Of a stretch of DNA of 64,000 nucleotides, positions 25,904-35,705 are shown piece after piece. The translations under genes were made by a program, and so were the position numbers. The notes under the pieces are model-generated. The model did not search any database, was not told the origin of the DNA, and was given only the letters and a program-made list of their open reading frames with translations. Position 1 is the stretch's first letter, and each line of letters opens with the position of its first letter. The stretch comes from Herbaspirillum sp. meg3 (GTDB lineage Bacteria > Pseudomonadota > Gammaproteobacteria > Burkholderiales > Burkholderiaceae_D), in the NCBI RefSeq assembly GCF_002257565.1, contig NZ_CP022736.1, positions 2,976,001 through 3,040,000 on the forward strand, read 5' to 3'.

Positions 25904-28495
25904 TTAGTGCGCATTGAATGAAAGTGCTCCATTTTCGACGCCCACATGCACAACATCCTTGGGACCGAATTTGCCTTGCAAAATCAGCTTGGACAGCGGG
26001 TTCTCGATTTCCTGCTGAATCGCACGTTTCAACGGACGTGCGCCATACACCGGATCGAACCCGGCCTCGGCAATCTTCTGCAAGCCGGCATCTGAAATCA
26101 CCAGACCGATATCCATCTTGGCCAGACGGCTTTCGAGGATCTGCAACTGGATCTTGGCAATTGCACCGATGTTCTTTTCGTCGAGGGCATGGAACACCAC
26201 GATCTCGTCAACCCGGTTGATGAACTCCGGACGGAAGTGCAGCTTGACCTCGGCCATCACCGCCATCTTCACCACCGCAGGGTCACTGTCTTCCATCGCC
26301 TGGATCTTGTGGGAGCCAAGATTGGAAGTCATCACGATCACGGTGTTCTTGAAGTCCACCGTGCGGCCTTGACCATCGGTCATGCGGCCATCATCGAGCA
26401 CTTGCAGCAAGACGTTGAACACGTCGGGATGCGCCTTCTCGATTTCATCCAGCAAGATCACGCTGTAAGGCTTGCGCCGTACCGCTTCGGTCAGGTAACC
26501 ACCCTCTTCGTAGCCGACATAGCCCGGTGGCGCGCCGATCAGACGGGCGACCGAATGCTTTTCCATGAATTCGCTCATGTCGATGCGGATCATTGCCTCT
26601 TCGGTGTCGAACAGGTAAGACGCCAGCGCCTTGCACAACTCGGTCTTGCCGACGCCGGTAGGGCCAAGGAACATGAATGAGCCATACGGCTTGCTCGGAT
26701 CGCCCAACCCCGCACGCGAGCGGCGGATTGCATCCGAGACGGCAACAATCGCTTCGTCCTGCCCCACCACACGCTCGTGCAATACCTCTTCCATGTGCAA
26801 CAATTTCTCGCGTTCGCCCTGCATCATGCGCGAAACGGGAATACCGGTCGCACGTGCAACAATCTCGGCGATTTCTTCAGCGCCAACCTGCGTACGCACC
26901 AGACGCGGCTTACCGACTGTCTGTTCACTGGCAGCATCCTGCTTGTTTTGCGTTTCCAGCGCCTTTTCCAGCTCAGCCAACTTGCCGTACTTGAGCTCAG
27001 ACACTTTCTGCCAGTCGCTCTTGCGTGTCGCGTCTTCCATCTGCAAGCGGATCTGTTCGATTTCCTCTTTCAGATGCTGGCTGCCTTGCACCGTCGCTTT
27101 CTCGGCTTTCCAGATTTCTTCCAGATCGGCGTATTCGCGCTCAAGCTTGACGATTTCTTCCTCGATCAGCGTCAGGCGCTTTTGCGAGGCTTCGTCCTTC
27201 TCGCGCTTGACGGCTTCGCGCTCGATCTTCAGCTGGATCAGGCGACGATCGAGCTTGTCCATGACTTCCGGCTTGGAGTCGATTTCAATCTTGATCTTGG
27301 CAGCGGCCTCGTCGATCAGGTCAATCGCCTTATCCGGAAGGAAGCGATCGGTGATATAGCGGTGCGACAATTCCGCCGCCGCGACGATCGCCGGGTCGGT
27401 AATGTCAACACCATGATGGACTTCATACTTTTCCTGCAGACCGCGCAAAATCGCGATGGTAGCTTCCACGCTCGGTTCATCGACGATGATCTTCTGGAAG
27501 CGGCGTTCCAGCGCGGCATCTTTTTCGATGTACTTGCGATATTCGTCCAGCGTGGTGGCGCCGACGCAATGCAGCTCACCGCGTGCCAGCGCGGGCTTGA
27601 GCATATTGCCCGCATCCATCGCACCTTCGGCCTTGCCTGCGCCGACCATGGTGTGCAACTCGTCGATGAAGACGATGGTCTGGCCCTCATCCTGAGCGAT
27701 TTCCTTCAATACGGCTTTGAGGCGCTCTTCGAATTCGCCGCGATACTTGGCACCGGCCAGCAAGGCCGCCATGTCGAGCGACAGCACGCGCTTGGACTTG
27801 AGGCTGTCCGGCACTTCGCCGCTGACGATCCGTTGCGCCAAGCCTTCGACGATGGCAGTTTTACCAACGCCTGGCTCACCGATCAGCACCGGATTGTTTT
27901 TGCTGCGGCGTTGCAGTACCTGAATGGCGCGGCGGATCTCGTCATCGCGGCCGATCACGGGATCCAGCTTGCCGTTGCGGGCGCGCTCGGTCAGGTCAAG
28001 GGTGTATTTCTTCAGGGATTCACGCTGGCCTTCGCCTTCTTGCGAGGACACGCTGGCGCCGCCGCGCACAGTGCTGATCGCGGCTTCCAGGGACTTGCGC
28101 GAGAGGCCGTTTTCACGCGCGGCACGGCCGGCATCCGATTTATCGTCGGCGAGGCCAAGCAAGACCATTTCGCTGGCGATGAACTGATCGCCATGCTTTT
28201 GCGATTCTTTGTCGGCCAGATTAAGCAAGGCCACCAGCTCGCGGCCGATCTGCACTTCGCCACCGTTGCCCGATACCTTGGGCAAGCGTGTCAAAGCATG
28301 CTGCAAGGCTGAAGTCAGCCCGGCAACATTGACGCCGGCGCGCTGCAACAGCGAACGGGCGCCACCGTCATCCTGCGCCAGCAAGGCCAGCGTGAGATGG
28401 ACGGGGTCGATATATTGGTTGTCGTTGCCGACAGCCTGACTCTGGGCATCTGCCAGAGCTTCCTGCAATTTTGTTGTGAGTTTGTCGAGACGCAT
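25904..28495 (-). CDS. clpB: ClpB disaggregase chaperone
   Basis: The 863-residue hexameric AAA+ unfoldase works with DnaK to rescue aggregated proteins. It has the N domain (about 1-150), a first ATPase domain with GEPGVGKT, the long coiled-coil middle domain (about 405-525), and a second ATPase domain with GPTGVGKTELCKAL, plus the C-terminal YGARPLKRAIQ motif. The ATG giving MRLDKLTTKLQEAL is the normal ClpB start; upstream codons are not conserved. A sigma-32 promoter is visible upstream, and it is transcribed alone. Confidence 0.97.
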   Translation of the reverse strand: MRLDKLTTKLQEALADAQSQAVGNDNQYIDPVHLTLALLAQDDGGARSLLQRAGVNVAGLTSALQHALTRLPKVSGNGGEVQIGRELVALLNLADKESQKHGDQFIASEMVLLGLADDKSDAGRAARENGLSRKSLEAAISTVRGGASVSSQEGEGQRESLKKYTLDLTERARNGKLDPVIGRDDEIRRAIQVLQRRSKNNPVLIGEPGVGKTAIVEGLAQRIVSGEVPDSLKSKRVLSLDMAALLAGAKYRGEFEERLKAVLKEIAQDEGQTIVFIDELHTMVGAGKAEGAMDAGNMLKPALARGELHCVGATTLDEYRKYIEKDAALERRFQKIIVDEPSVEATIAILRGLQEKYEVHHGVDITDPAIVAAAELSHRYITDRFLPDKAIDLIDEAAAKIKIEIDSKPEVMDKLDRRLIQLKIEREAVKREKDEASQKRLTLIEEEIVKLEREYADLEEIWKAEKATVQGSQHLKEEIEQIRLQMEDATRKSDWQKVSELKYGKLAELEKALETQNKQDAASEQTVGKPRLVRTQVGAEEIAEIVARATGIPVSRMMQGEREKLLHMEEVLHERVVGQDEAIVAVSDAIRRSRAGLGDPSKPYGSFMFLGPTGVGKTELCKALASYLFDTEEAMIRIDMSEFMEKHSVARLIGAPPGYVGYEEGGYLTEAVRRKPYSVILLDEIEKAHPDVFNVLLQVLDDGRMTDGQGRTVDFKNTVIVMTSNLGSHKIQAMEDSDPAVVKMAVMAEVKLHFRPEFINRVDEIVVFHALDEKNIGAIAKIQLQILESRLAKMDIGLVISDAGLQKIAEAGFDPVYGARPLKRAIQQEIENPLSKLILQGKFGPKDVVHVGVENGALSFNAH

Positions 28496-28530
28496 GATGT
28501 GCTTTCGCTCCAAATTTTTGAATACTTAGA

Positions 28531-28558
28531 AAATTGGGACGTGCAGACGTATTTCAAG
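28531..28558 (-). promoter_or_regulatory. Sigma-32 (heat-shock) promoter of clpB
   Basis: On the minus strand CTTGAAA (28558-28552), a 13-base spacer and CCCAATTT (28538-28531) match the heat-shock sigma factor consensus, 36 bases upstream of the clpB start. Confidence 0.8.
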
Positions 28559-28616
28559 GAAGCATCCGGTCACCGGAAGAGGAAATCCCGTCGGATTTGA
28601 TACAGATCAACTGTTC

Positions 28617-29183
28617 TTAACTATTGTTGACAGACAGCCCCAGCGACAAGAGGTGCTCTTGCAAGGCGTCCAAGGCCTCGCCCAGCGCTGCGGCAATGCC
28701 TGCGTCGGCAAGCATTGCCGCACAATCCAGCTTATTGGTCGGCAACGCGACCGTCAGCGAGGCGGCAAGAACCACGTCGGCGTTCATCATGGCGAGTGTA
28801 TCGAGCAGGGATGACTGGGCGTGGCTGGCACGCCCGGAGGCATTGATGGCGGCCACCGGCTTGTTGATGAATTCACCACTGCCGACTACCCAGTCCAGCG
28901 CATTCTTGAAAGCGCCCGGCACGCCATGTGCGTATTCCGGACTGGCAATCAGAATCGCGTCGGCGTCGCGCAATGCAGCGCGAAATGCCAGCACTCCGGC
29001 AGGTTCAGCACCTTCCAGATCGGGATTAAAAGACGGCAACGCGCCCCAACCGCGATACGGCACCAGTTGAAGTTGCTGCGGCGCCAATACGGCAGCAGCC
29101 TCCAGCAGCGCGCTGTTGGAGGACGCGGCACGCAAGCTGCCGGACAAAGTCAGAATCCGAAACGGCAGCACCGGACGATCCAT
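28617..29183 (-). CDS. NADPH-dependent FMN reductase family protein
   Basis: The 188-residue flavodoxin-fold protein shows the FMN phosphate loop GSLRAASSNSALLEAA near the N-terminus and SPEYAHGVPGAFKNALDW (about residues 80-97), typical of ArsH/ChrR-like NAD(P)H:FMN or quinone reductases. The ATG at 29183 fits the family N-terminus; earlier codons overlap crcB. It lies 19 bases after crcB on the same strand, so the two are probably co-transcribed. The substrate is not known. Confidence 0.88.
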   Translation of the reverse strand: MDRPVLPFRILTLSGSLRAASSNSALLEAAAVLAPQQLQLVPYRGWGALPSFNPDLEGAEPAGVLAFRAALRDADAILIASPEYAHGVPGAFKNALDWVVGSGEFINKPVAAINASGRASHAQSSLLDTLAMMNADVVLAASLTVALPTNKLDCAAMLADAGIAAALGEALDALQEHLLSLGLSVNNS

Positions 29184-29202
29184 GGAGGAATGAGCCACAC
29201 AA

Positions 29203-29577
29203 TCAGGCAAACAAGGCGCGATACGCTGCAAAGCCGGCCACGCAGAGAATGATCGACCCCAGCAGATGCAGCCCGGAATGCGCAATCGCCAACATATAAT
29301 CACCGCGCTGCAGCAGCATCATGGCTTCCGCCGAGAAGGTAGAAAACGTTGTCAGTCCGCCCAGGAAGCCGGTGATCAGAAATAAGCGCCATTCCGGCGG
29401 CAAGGACTGATGTCCCTCAAAAAACGCCACCAGAAAGCCGATCACAAAACCACCGCCCCAGTTGGCTGCCAGCGTTCCCAGCGGCAGCGCACTGCCGCCT
29501 ACGTTCAACCACAGGCTCAGTCCCCAGCGCAACCAGGCGCCCAGCGCCGCTCCCATGCCTACTGCCAGCCATTTCAT
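29203..29577 (-). CDS. crcB: Fluoride ion channel CrcB/Fluc
   Basis: The 124-residue four-helix membrane protein exports fluoride. Family features seen are GAWLRWGLS near residue 13, GTLAANWGGGFVIGF (about 33-47) with the conserved Asn, and TGFLGGLTTFSTFS (about 69-82). The ATG at 29577 gives the normal length. No convincing fluoride riboswitch was recognised upstream. It is followed closely by a flavin reductase gene. Confidence 0.95.
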   Translation of the reverse strand: MKWLAVGMGAALGAWLRWGLSLWLNVGGSALPLGTLAANWGGGFVIGFLVAFFEGHQSLPPEWRLFLITGFLGGLTTFSTFSAEAMMLLQRGDYMLAIAHSGLHLLGSIILCVAGFAAYRALFA

Positions 29578-29640
29578 CGTCAGTTTCCGTTCATGTCGAA
29601 GTGTTGGTGTTGATCGCCGTGCGACCACCGCAAACCGCGA

Positions 29641-30582
29641 TCATGGCGAATGAACCGTGATCCGGTCAAGGGCCTGATGATCATCCTGCAAGGCTTTGTC
29701 GACGCTCTCATGCATCCAGTCGACCCAGGTGCTGATCTTGGCGTCGAGATATTGCCGCGACGGATACAGCGCATATACGCCCATGTGCTGCATGCGGTAC
29801 TGCGGCAATACGCGCACGATGGTGCCGGCTCGCAATGCATCCACCGCTGAATAAATCGGCAGTACGCCGATGCCCATGCCCTCTTTCAGGCTCAGCAGCA
29901 TGGCCTCTGCCACATTCACGTGGAAATTGGACTTGATGGCGATCGTTTCCTTGCCGTCCGGTCCGTCCATGATCCATTCGTCCAACGGGGACACCGGGCT
30001 GACCAGTTGCAAGCAGGTGTGACCGGACAATTCCGACGGCTTTTGCGGCGCACCGTGCTTTTCCAGATAAAACGGCGACGCACACAGGATGCTGTAAATA
30101 CTGCCGAGCTGACGAAAAATCAGTCCGGAATCCGGTAACTCACGCGCCAGCACCAGCGACACGTCAAACCCCTCCTCGAGCAGATCCGGTACGCGCTGCG
30201 CCAAGGTAAGCTCAATGGCGACGTCGGGATAGCGCTTTTGATAATTGGAGATCGCCGGGATCACATAACGCTGTCCGAAGCTGGTCATGGTGTGGATGCG
30301 CAGCCTCCCCGACGGCCTGACGTACGCATCACCGGCTTCGGCTTCAGCCTCCTCCACATAAGACATGATCTGTTCGCAACGCAGCAGATAACGCTCGCCC
30401 GCTTCGGTCAGCGCGATGCGCCGCGTGGTGCGATTGAGCAAGCGCGTACGCAAATGACGCTCCAGATCAGCGACGGCGCGCGACACGTGCGCGGTGGTCA
30501 AATCCATTTGTTGCGCGGCCAGCGTAAAACTGCCAGCATCGACTACACGCATGAATATGCGCATATTTTGCAAAGTATCCAT
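29641..30582 (-). CDS. LysR-family regulator (AaeR-like position)
   Basis: This 313-residue LysR protein has its helix-turn-helix at about 1-60 (AQQMDLTTAHVSRAVADLE) and an effector domain after residue 90. The ATG at 30582 has AGGAAT before it, and upstream codons are not conserved. It is divergent from a four-gene efflux operon, the same arrangement as aaeR with aaeXAB, so control of that pump by an aromatic acid is likely but inferred. Confidence 0.88.
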   Translation of the reverse strand: MDTLQNMRIFMRVVDAGSFTLAAQQMDLTTAHVSRAVADLERHLRTRLLNRTTRRIALTEAGERYLLRCEQIMSYVEEAEAEAGDAYVRPSGRLRIHTMTSFGQRYVIPAISNYQKRYPDVAIELTLAQRVPDLLEEGFDVSLVLARELPDSGLIFRQLGSIYSILCASPFYLEKHGAPQKPSELSGHTCLQLVSPVSPLDEWIMDGPDGKETIAIKSNFHVNVAEAMLLSLKEGMGIGVLPIYSAVDALRAGTIVRVLPQYRMQHMGVYALYPSRQYLDAKISTWVDWMHESVDKALQDDHQALDRITVHSP

Positions 30583-30800
30583 ATATTCCTGTCTCAAATC
30601 CGACCGACACCGACCGTTGTGACTGTGCAAAGCAACAAAATGATGCAAAACGGCCTTTCGGATGCTGCATTGTTACCCAAAACAGCGCAATCATTATTGC
30701 AGTAATTGAAAAGACCCTTTGTATTTCCTGCGGTTTTTCTCTAGATCTTTACCAAATAGAATGGCAAACGCTACATATTTGCATTTTTTGGGATAGTCTG

Positions 30801-32309
30801 ATGAACACCACTGCTGACAAACGTCTCTTTGCTGCGCCGCTCCTGGCCCTGTGTACGGCGTCATTGCTCGTCCTCGCAGGCTGCGCCGACAACGGCGGCA
30901 TCAAGCCACAGGCGGCTTTGCAGCAGCCCAACACGCTCGATGTCGGTAACGCCATCCGCCAGGTCGGTGCAGAAGCCGGCTGGCCCAAGCGCGCCTGGTG
31001 GGAAACCTACGCGGACCCGCAATTGAATCGTCTTGTCACGGCTGCCGTTGCCGGTAACCCCAGCATGGCCATCGCCGCCGCCCGCGTGCGTCAGGCGCAA
31101 GCCATGGCGGTTGTCGCTCATGCCGGTGAATTGCCGCAAGCGCAGCTGGACGCCGCCATCGGCCGCAAGGATTGGTCCGACAACGTCTATTACGGCGCAG
31201 CCTTCCGCGACAAACTGACCTGGAACAATACCGCTGCGCTGAGCCTGTCGTACAACCTCGACCTGTGGGATCGCAACCGCAACACCACCGAGCGCGCGCA
31301 GGATGAAATCCATGCCGTCGCCGCCGATGCCCGTGCCGCCCAGCTCGATCTGGAAAGCAATGTCGTACGCACTTACGTGCAGTTGTCCCTGCAATATGGA
31401 CTGCTCGACAACACGCAAGACACGCTGAAACAGGAGCAACGCATCCTCGACCTGGCCAATCGCCGCTTTAAAGGCGGCATCGGCACCCAGATGGAAATCA
31501 CCCAGGCCGAAGTCCCGCTGCCGGAAACCCGCCGTCAGATCGAAGCCTTGAACGAAAACATCGCCCTCACCCGTAACCAGTTGGCCGCCTTGCTCGGCCA
31601 GGGTCCCGGTGCCGGTGACAGCATCACTCGTCCGAGCATGAATCTGGAGGCAGGTATCGGTCTGCCGAGTGCATTGCCGGCCGAACTGATTGGCCGCCGT
31701 CCTGACATCAGCGCCGCGCGCTGGCGCGTGGAGGCCGCGTCCAAAGGCATCGCAGTCGCCAAGGCCGCCTTCTATCCGAACATCAACCTGATGGCCAGCA
31801 TCGGCCCGGCCGCGGCAGGCGGCAGCCTGTTCAGTTTCCTCAGCGGCCCCAACATCACGACCAGCTACGGCCCGGCGATCTCGCTGCCGATCTTTGAAGG
31901 CGGACGTCTGCGCGGCCAACTCGGCGCCACCACGGCAGGCTACGACCTGGAAGTGGAGCACTACAACATGTTGCTGAGCCAGGCGCTCAGGAGCATCGCC
32001 GACCAGATCGTGACGCTGCAAGCCATCAAGCGCCAGCAAGTCCAAGCCGATCTGTCCGTGGCGGCCGCGCAAAAGAACATCGACATCGCCACCCGCGCCT
32101 ATCAACGCGGCCTGACCAACTACGTCAATGTGCTCACCGCACAAACACAATGGCTGCATCAGCAACAGGTGGTGCAACAACTACTGGCACAAAAGCTCAA
32201 CGCCTACGCCAGCCTGACGGTCGCCTTGGGCGGCGGACTGGAAGTATCGGCTCCTGACGATGCCACAACAGCCACAACAGCAGCAGCCACCGCAGGAGTC
32301 GCACCGTGA
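30801..32309 (+). CDS. Outer-membrane efflux lipoprotein (NodT/OprM family)
   Basis: The 502-residue protein is an outer-membrane factor that forms the exit duct of a tripartite pump. A signal peptide ends in the lipobox LAGC with lipidated Cys28. Two repeated TolC-like regions follow, with RVRQAQAMAVVAHAGELPQ, RRPDISAARWRVEAA and YQRGLTNYVNVLTAQ typical of the NodT family. A short Ala/Thr-rich tail ends the protein. Its stop overlaps the next gene by four bases (GTGA), so it is the first gene of the operon. Confidence 0.93.
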   Translation: MNTTADKRLFAAPLLALCTASLLVLAGCADNGGIKPQAALQQPNTLDVGNAIRQVGAEAGWPKRAWWETYADPQLNRLVTAAVAGNPSMAIAAARVRQAQAMAVVAHAGELPQAQLDAAIGRKDWSDNVYYGAAFRDKLTWNNTAALSLSYNLDLWDRNRNTTERAQDEIHAVAADARAAQLDLESNVVRTYVQLSLQYGLLDNTQDTLKQEQRILDLANRRFKGGIGTQMEITQAEVPLPETRRQIEALNENIALTRNQLAALLGQGPGAGDSITRPSMNLEAGIGLPSALPAELIGRRPDISAARWRVEAASKGIAVAKAAFYPNINLMASIGPAAAGGSLFSFLSGPNITTSYGPAISLPIFEGGRLRGQLGATTAGYDLEVEHYNMLLSQALRSIADQIVTLQAIKRQQVQADLSVAAAQKNIDIATRAYQRGLTNYVNVLTAQTQWLHQQQVVQQLLAQKLNAYASLTVALGGGLEVSAPDDATTATTAAATAGVAP

Positions 32310-34567
32310 ACACGCCGGCAACGCCTGCCGTTTCAGCGCCAGCAGCTGTGCGGCCACCCTTCGGCCAACAGTTGCGCGAAGCTGCCACCGACTGGTGGCA
32401 AACCGAATTCCCGAACTGGATCTATGTCTTCAAGATGGTCTTTGCAGGCCTGCTGGCGCTTGGCATAGGCTATGGGCTGGATCTGGAGTCGCCGCGCTCC
32501 GGCCTGATCACCGTTTTCATCGTGATGCAGCCGCAGAGCGGGATGATCCTGGCCAAGAGTTTTTATCGCGTCATCGGCACGCTGGTCGGCTCGGTCGCCA
32601 TCTTCGTCTTCGTCGGTCTGTTCGCGCAGACGCCGGAACTGTTTCTGCTGGCGACCGCCTTGTGGATCGGCCTGTGCACGCTCGGCTCGGCACATAACCG
32701 CAACTTCCGTTCGTATGGCTTCGTGCTGTCGGGTTACACGGTGGCATTGATCGGTTTGCCGGCCGCGCTCAACCCGGCACTGACGTTCGATTCGGTCATG
32801 ACCCGCGTGACGGAAATCACTGTCGGCATCGTCTGTGCCGGCGTGGTCAGCGCACTGGTCTTTCCGCAAGCCAGTGCCCCGGGCCTGGTGCGTATCATCC
32901 GCGGCCGCTTCACCGCCTTTGTCGATCTGATCGGCAACACGCTGGGCGGCACCGCCGACCGCAAGGCGCTGGAAGCCACCAACGCTCGCTTTGTCGGCGA
33001 CATCATCGGCCTGGAAGCGCTACGCAGCTCGGCTATTTTTGAAGATCCTGAAATCCGCCTGCGCAGCGGTCGCCTGACCCGCATGAACAGCGAGTTCATG
33101 GCCTTGTCGACCCGTGTACACGCCCTCCATCAGTTGATGAATCGCCTGCACGACAGCCGCAATCCTTCCGCACAGCTGGTGATCGATGCAATCTCGCCCT
33201 ACTACCAGGAAGTGCAGCCCCTGCTCACACGCAGCGGCGGTGAACCGGTGATGACGGCAAGCGACGCCGCCGATGCGGCGCTCAAGCTGGAAGCGTATAA
33301 ACAAGAACTGCCGCGCCGTGTGCGCACCACGCGCGCAATCCACGCGGAAGCGTTCGGCGATGAGGCCATCCTCGATTTCGATACCGCCTCAGAACTGCTC
33401 TATCGCGTCATTGACGAGCTGCATGCCTATACCCTGACCTACGCCTCGCTGGTGCAACGCCGCCATGAGCGCGAGCAATGGGAGCACGCCTACGCCCCCA
33501 AAACCAGTCTGGTCATCGCCAGCATTGCCGGCGCCCGCGCCGCCATCACACTGATCGGGCTATCGACATTCTGGATCCTGAGCGGCTGGCCCAGCGGCGA
33601 CGTCGCAGCACTCAATGCCGCCGCATTCTGCGCCATCACTTCTGCGGCGCCGGATCCGGCCAAGGCAACACGCACCGTCACCATGGGTGTGGCGCTGGCG
33701 GTCGTACTGGGCTATTTCTATACCTTCCATATCGTGCCGCAACTCGACGGTTTCTGGATGCTGGCCGCTGCCTTGACGCCGGTGCTGATGCTGGCGGTAT
33801 TGCTGACTACCAAACCGTCGCTGGCCGGTTATGGATTGGGCATCTGCATCTTCTTCCCGTTTGTGGCGGTACCCGACAACCTCGCCCACTTCAACGCAGC
33901 GGGCTATCTGAACGAATGTATCGCCCTGATGGTCTCGCTGATCGTGACCACCGTCGCCTTCATGCTGCTGTTGCCGCCGACCACCAACTGGACCGTACGC
34001 CATCTGGAAAAGCAATTGCGCAAGCAAGTTATCCAGGCCTGTTTCGGCAAGCTGGCGCATCTGGCCCTGCAATTTGAAAGCGGTACGCGCGACCTGATGC
34101 ATCAGATCACCATGGTCACCGGCAGCCGCCCCGCGCTGCGCAAGGACGCCTTCGGCTGGATGTTCACCACACTGGAAATCGGCCACGCCGTGATTGAACT
34201 GCGTACCGAACTGCACGGTATCCGCAGCGGCCATCCGGAGCTGCTGCCTGACACCGCTTACACCGCGCTCAATCGTTTGCGCGAAACGCTGCCGGCGCTG
34301 TTCGCACAACCCACACCCGCGACGCTGGCGGCGGTGCTTGGCGCCAACAATAACGCCATCGCCGAAGTGCAGCGCGCCATCGGCCCGCACTATCGCGAAC
34401 GCAGCGAGCGCCATCGCCTGCAGCGCACGCTGAGCTACCTGCATTTCATCCGCACGGCGCTGCTGGATCCGCAATCGCCGCTGCAACCCATGCATCAGAA
34501 TCAGAACCAGGACGGTCGCACCAGCACGTCCCCGGGAACCCCTTCAGGAGCAAACCATGCCGCGTGA
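32306..34567 (+). CDS. FUSC-family aromatic acid/drug exporter (AaeB-like)
   Basis: This 753-residue inner membrane protein has the FUSC layout: a membrane cluster at about 45-190, a cytoplasmic helical region, a second membrane cluster at about 395-560, and a C-terminal helical region. The segment SPRSGLITVFIVMQPQSGM near residue 65 is characteristic. The GTG start overlaps the OM-factor stop by four bases and its own 3' end overlaps the DUF1656 gene by eleven, indicating coupled translation. AaeB exports p-hydroxybenzoate-type acids; the substrate here is not determined. Confidence 0.92.
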   Translation: MNTPATPAVSAPAAVRPPFGQQLREAATDWWQTEFPNWIYVFKMVFAGLLALGIGYGLDLESPRSGLITVFIVMQPQSGMILAKSFYRVIGTLVGSVAIFVFVGLFAQTPELFLLATALWIGLCTLGSAHNRNFRSYGFVLSGYTVALIGLPAALNPALTFDSVMTRVTEITVGIVCAGVVSALVFPQASAPGLVRIIRGRFTAFVDLIGNTLGGTADRKALEATNARFVGDIIGLEALRSSAIFEDPEIRLRSGRLTRMNSEFMALSTRVHALHQLMNRLHDSRNPSAQLVIDAISPYYQEVQPLLTRSGGEPVMTASDAADAALKLEAYKQELPRRVRTTRAIHAEAFGDEAILDFDTASELLYRVIDELHAYTLTYASLVQRRHEREQWEHAYAPKTSLVIASIAGARAAITLIGLSTFWILSGWPSGDVAALNAAAFCAITSAAPDPAKATRTVTMGVALAVVLGYFYTFHIVPQLDGFWMLAAALTPVLMLAVLLTTKPSLAGYGLGICIFFPFVAVPDNLAHFNAAGYLNECIALMVSLIVTTVAFMLLLPPTTNWTVRHLEKQLRKQVIQACFGKLAHLALQFESGTRDLMHQITMVTGSRPALRKDAFGWMFTTLEIGHAVIELRTELHGIRSGHPELLPDTAYTALNRLRETLPALFAQPTPATLAAVLGANNNAIAEVQRAIGPHYRERSERHRLQRTLSYLHFIRTALLDPQSPLQPMHQNQNQDGRTSTSPGTPSGANHAA

Positions 34568-34757
34568 AATTTCTTTCTTCGACGCTTACGTGCCGACACT
34601 GCTGCTGGCCGTCATCGTCGCCGGCGCCATTGCGCTGGTCGCCGACCGCATCCTGGTGCGCATCGGCTTGTATAACCTGGTGTGGCATCCGGCGCTGTTT
34701 CGCGTCAGCTTGTTCACCTGCATCGCGGCGCTGCTCGGCCTGGCGATTTACAGTTAG
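34557..34757 (+). CDS. DUF1656 small membrane protein (AaeX-like)
   Basis: This 66-residue protein with two hydrophobic helices (about 12-32 and 45-64) matches DUF1656/AaeX, a small companion always found with FUSC exporters and HlyD adaptors. The N-terminal PREISFFDAYVP is typical. It overlaps the FUSC gene by eleven bases. Its exact role in the pump is unknown. Confidence 0.92.
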   Translation: MPREISFFDAYVPTLLLAVIVAGAIALVADRILVRIGLYNLVWHPALFRVSLFTCIAALLGLAIYS

Positions 34758-34815
34758 CCTGAAAAAACGGCAACTTCAGAAAAACAGATACGGAATCAAT
34801 CAGGAGTAATCCATC

Positions 34816-35703
34816 ATGTCGGTCAAAACCATTTTTCGATTTATCATCACGGCGCTGATTTTCCTTGCCGCCATCTTCCTGGCGTGGACGCTATGGCAGC
34901 ATTACATGGTCTCGCCATGGACACGCGACGGCCGTGTACGGGCCGACGTCGTCAACATTGCGCCGGACGTCGCCGGCCAGGTGGTGGATCTGCCTGTGCG
35001 TGACAATCAGCTGGTGCACAAGGGCGACCTGCTGATGCAGATCGACCCGTCGCACTACCAACTGGCGTTGCAACAGGCGGAAGCCTCCGTGTTGGCGCGC
35101 AAGGCCGATCTCGACATGCGCCGCGCACAGGCACGCCGCCGTGCCGACATGGATAGCCTGGTGGTCTCGCGTGAAAACCGTGAAGACGCCGGCAGCCAGG
35201 TTACTGCCGCCGATGCGCAATATCAGGTCGCCATCGCCCAGCGCGATGCCGCCAAGCTCAATCTCGACCGCACCAAGGTGTATGCACCGGTAGACGGCTA
35301 CATCACCAATCTGAACGTGCGCCGTGGCGACTACGCCAGCGCGGGCGCAGCCAAGATCGCCATCATCGACAGCCACTCGTTCTGGGTATATGGATATTTT
35401 GAAGAGACCAAGCTGCCCTACGTTGCCGTCGGCGACAAGGCAAAGATTCAGCTGATCAACGGCGCCACATTGCGTGGTCACGTCGACAGCATTTCACGCG
35501 GCATCTATGACCGCGACAATCCGCAAAGCCGCGAGCTGCTGGCCGACGTCAATCCGACCTTCAACTGGGTGCGTCTGGCGCAACGGATTCCAGTGCGAAT
35601 CCATATCGATGAAGTGCCGAAGGATGTGCTGCTGGCGGCGGGTCTGACCTGCACCGTGACGCTGGAACCAAACGGTCAGAGCAAGTCGGCTTCCGCCAAA
35701 TAA
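34816..35703 (+). CDS. HlyD-family periplasmic adaptor (AaeA-like)
   Basis: The 295-residue membrane-fusion protein links the FUSC pump to the outer-membrane factor. It has an N-terminal membrane anchor (about 7-27), DGRVRADVVNIAPDVAGQV (about 39-57) starting the barrel-sandwich domain, a helical hairpin (about 85-150) and the lipoyl-like half VYAPVDGYITNLNVRRGDY. GGAG lies before its ATG. It is the last gene of the operon; its stop is three bases from the stop of convergent mntH. Confidence 0.93.
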   Translation: MSVKTIFRFIITALIFLAAIFLAWTLWQHYMVSPWTRDGRVRADVVNIAPDVAGQVVDLPVRDNQLVHKGDLLMQIDPSHYQLALQQAEASVLARKADLDMRRAQARRRADMDSLVVSRENREDAGSQVTAADAQYQVAIAQRDAAKLNLDRTKVYAPVDGYITNLNVRRGDYASAGAAKIAIIDSHSFWVYGYFEETKLPYVAVGDKAKIQLINGATLRGHVDSISRGIYDRDNPQSRELLADVNPTFNWVRLAQRIPVRIHIDEVPKDVLLAAGLTCTVTLEPNGQSKSASAK

Positions 35704-35705
35704 GC

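Noticed and set aside
29578..29650. Fluoride riboswitch upstream of crcB
   Set aside because: The minus-strand leader has GGCGATCAACACC-like sequence but not the paired conserved blocks of the fluoride aptamer, and there is little room before the LysR gene.
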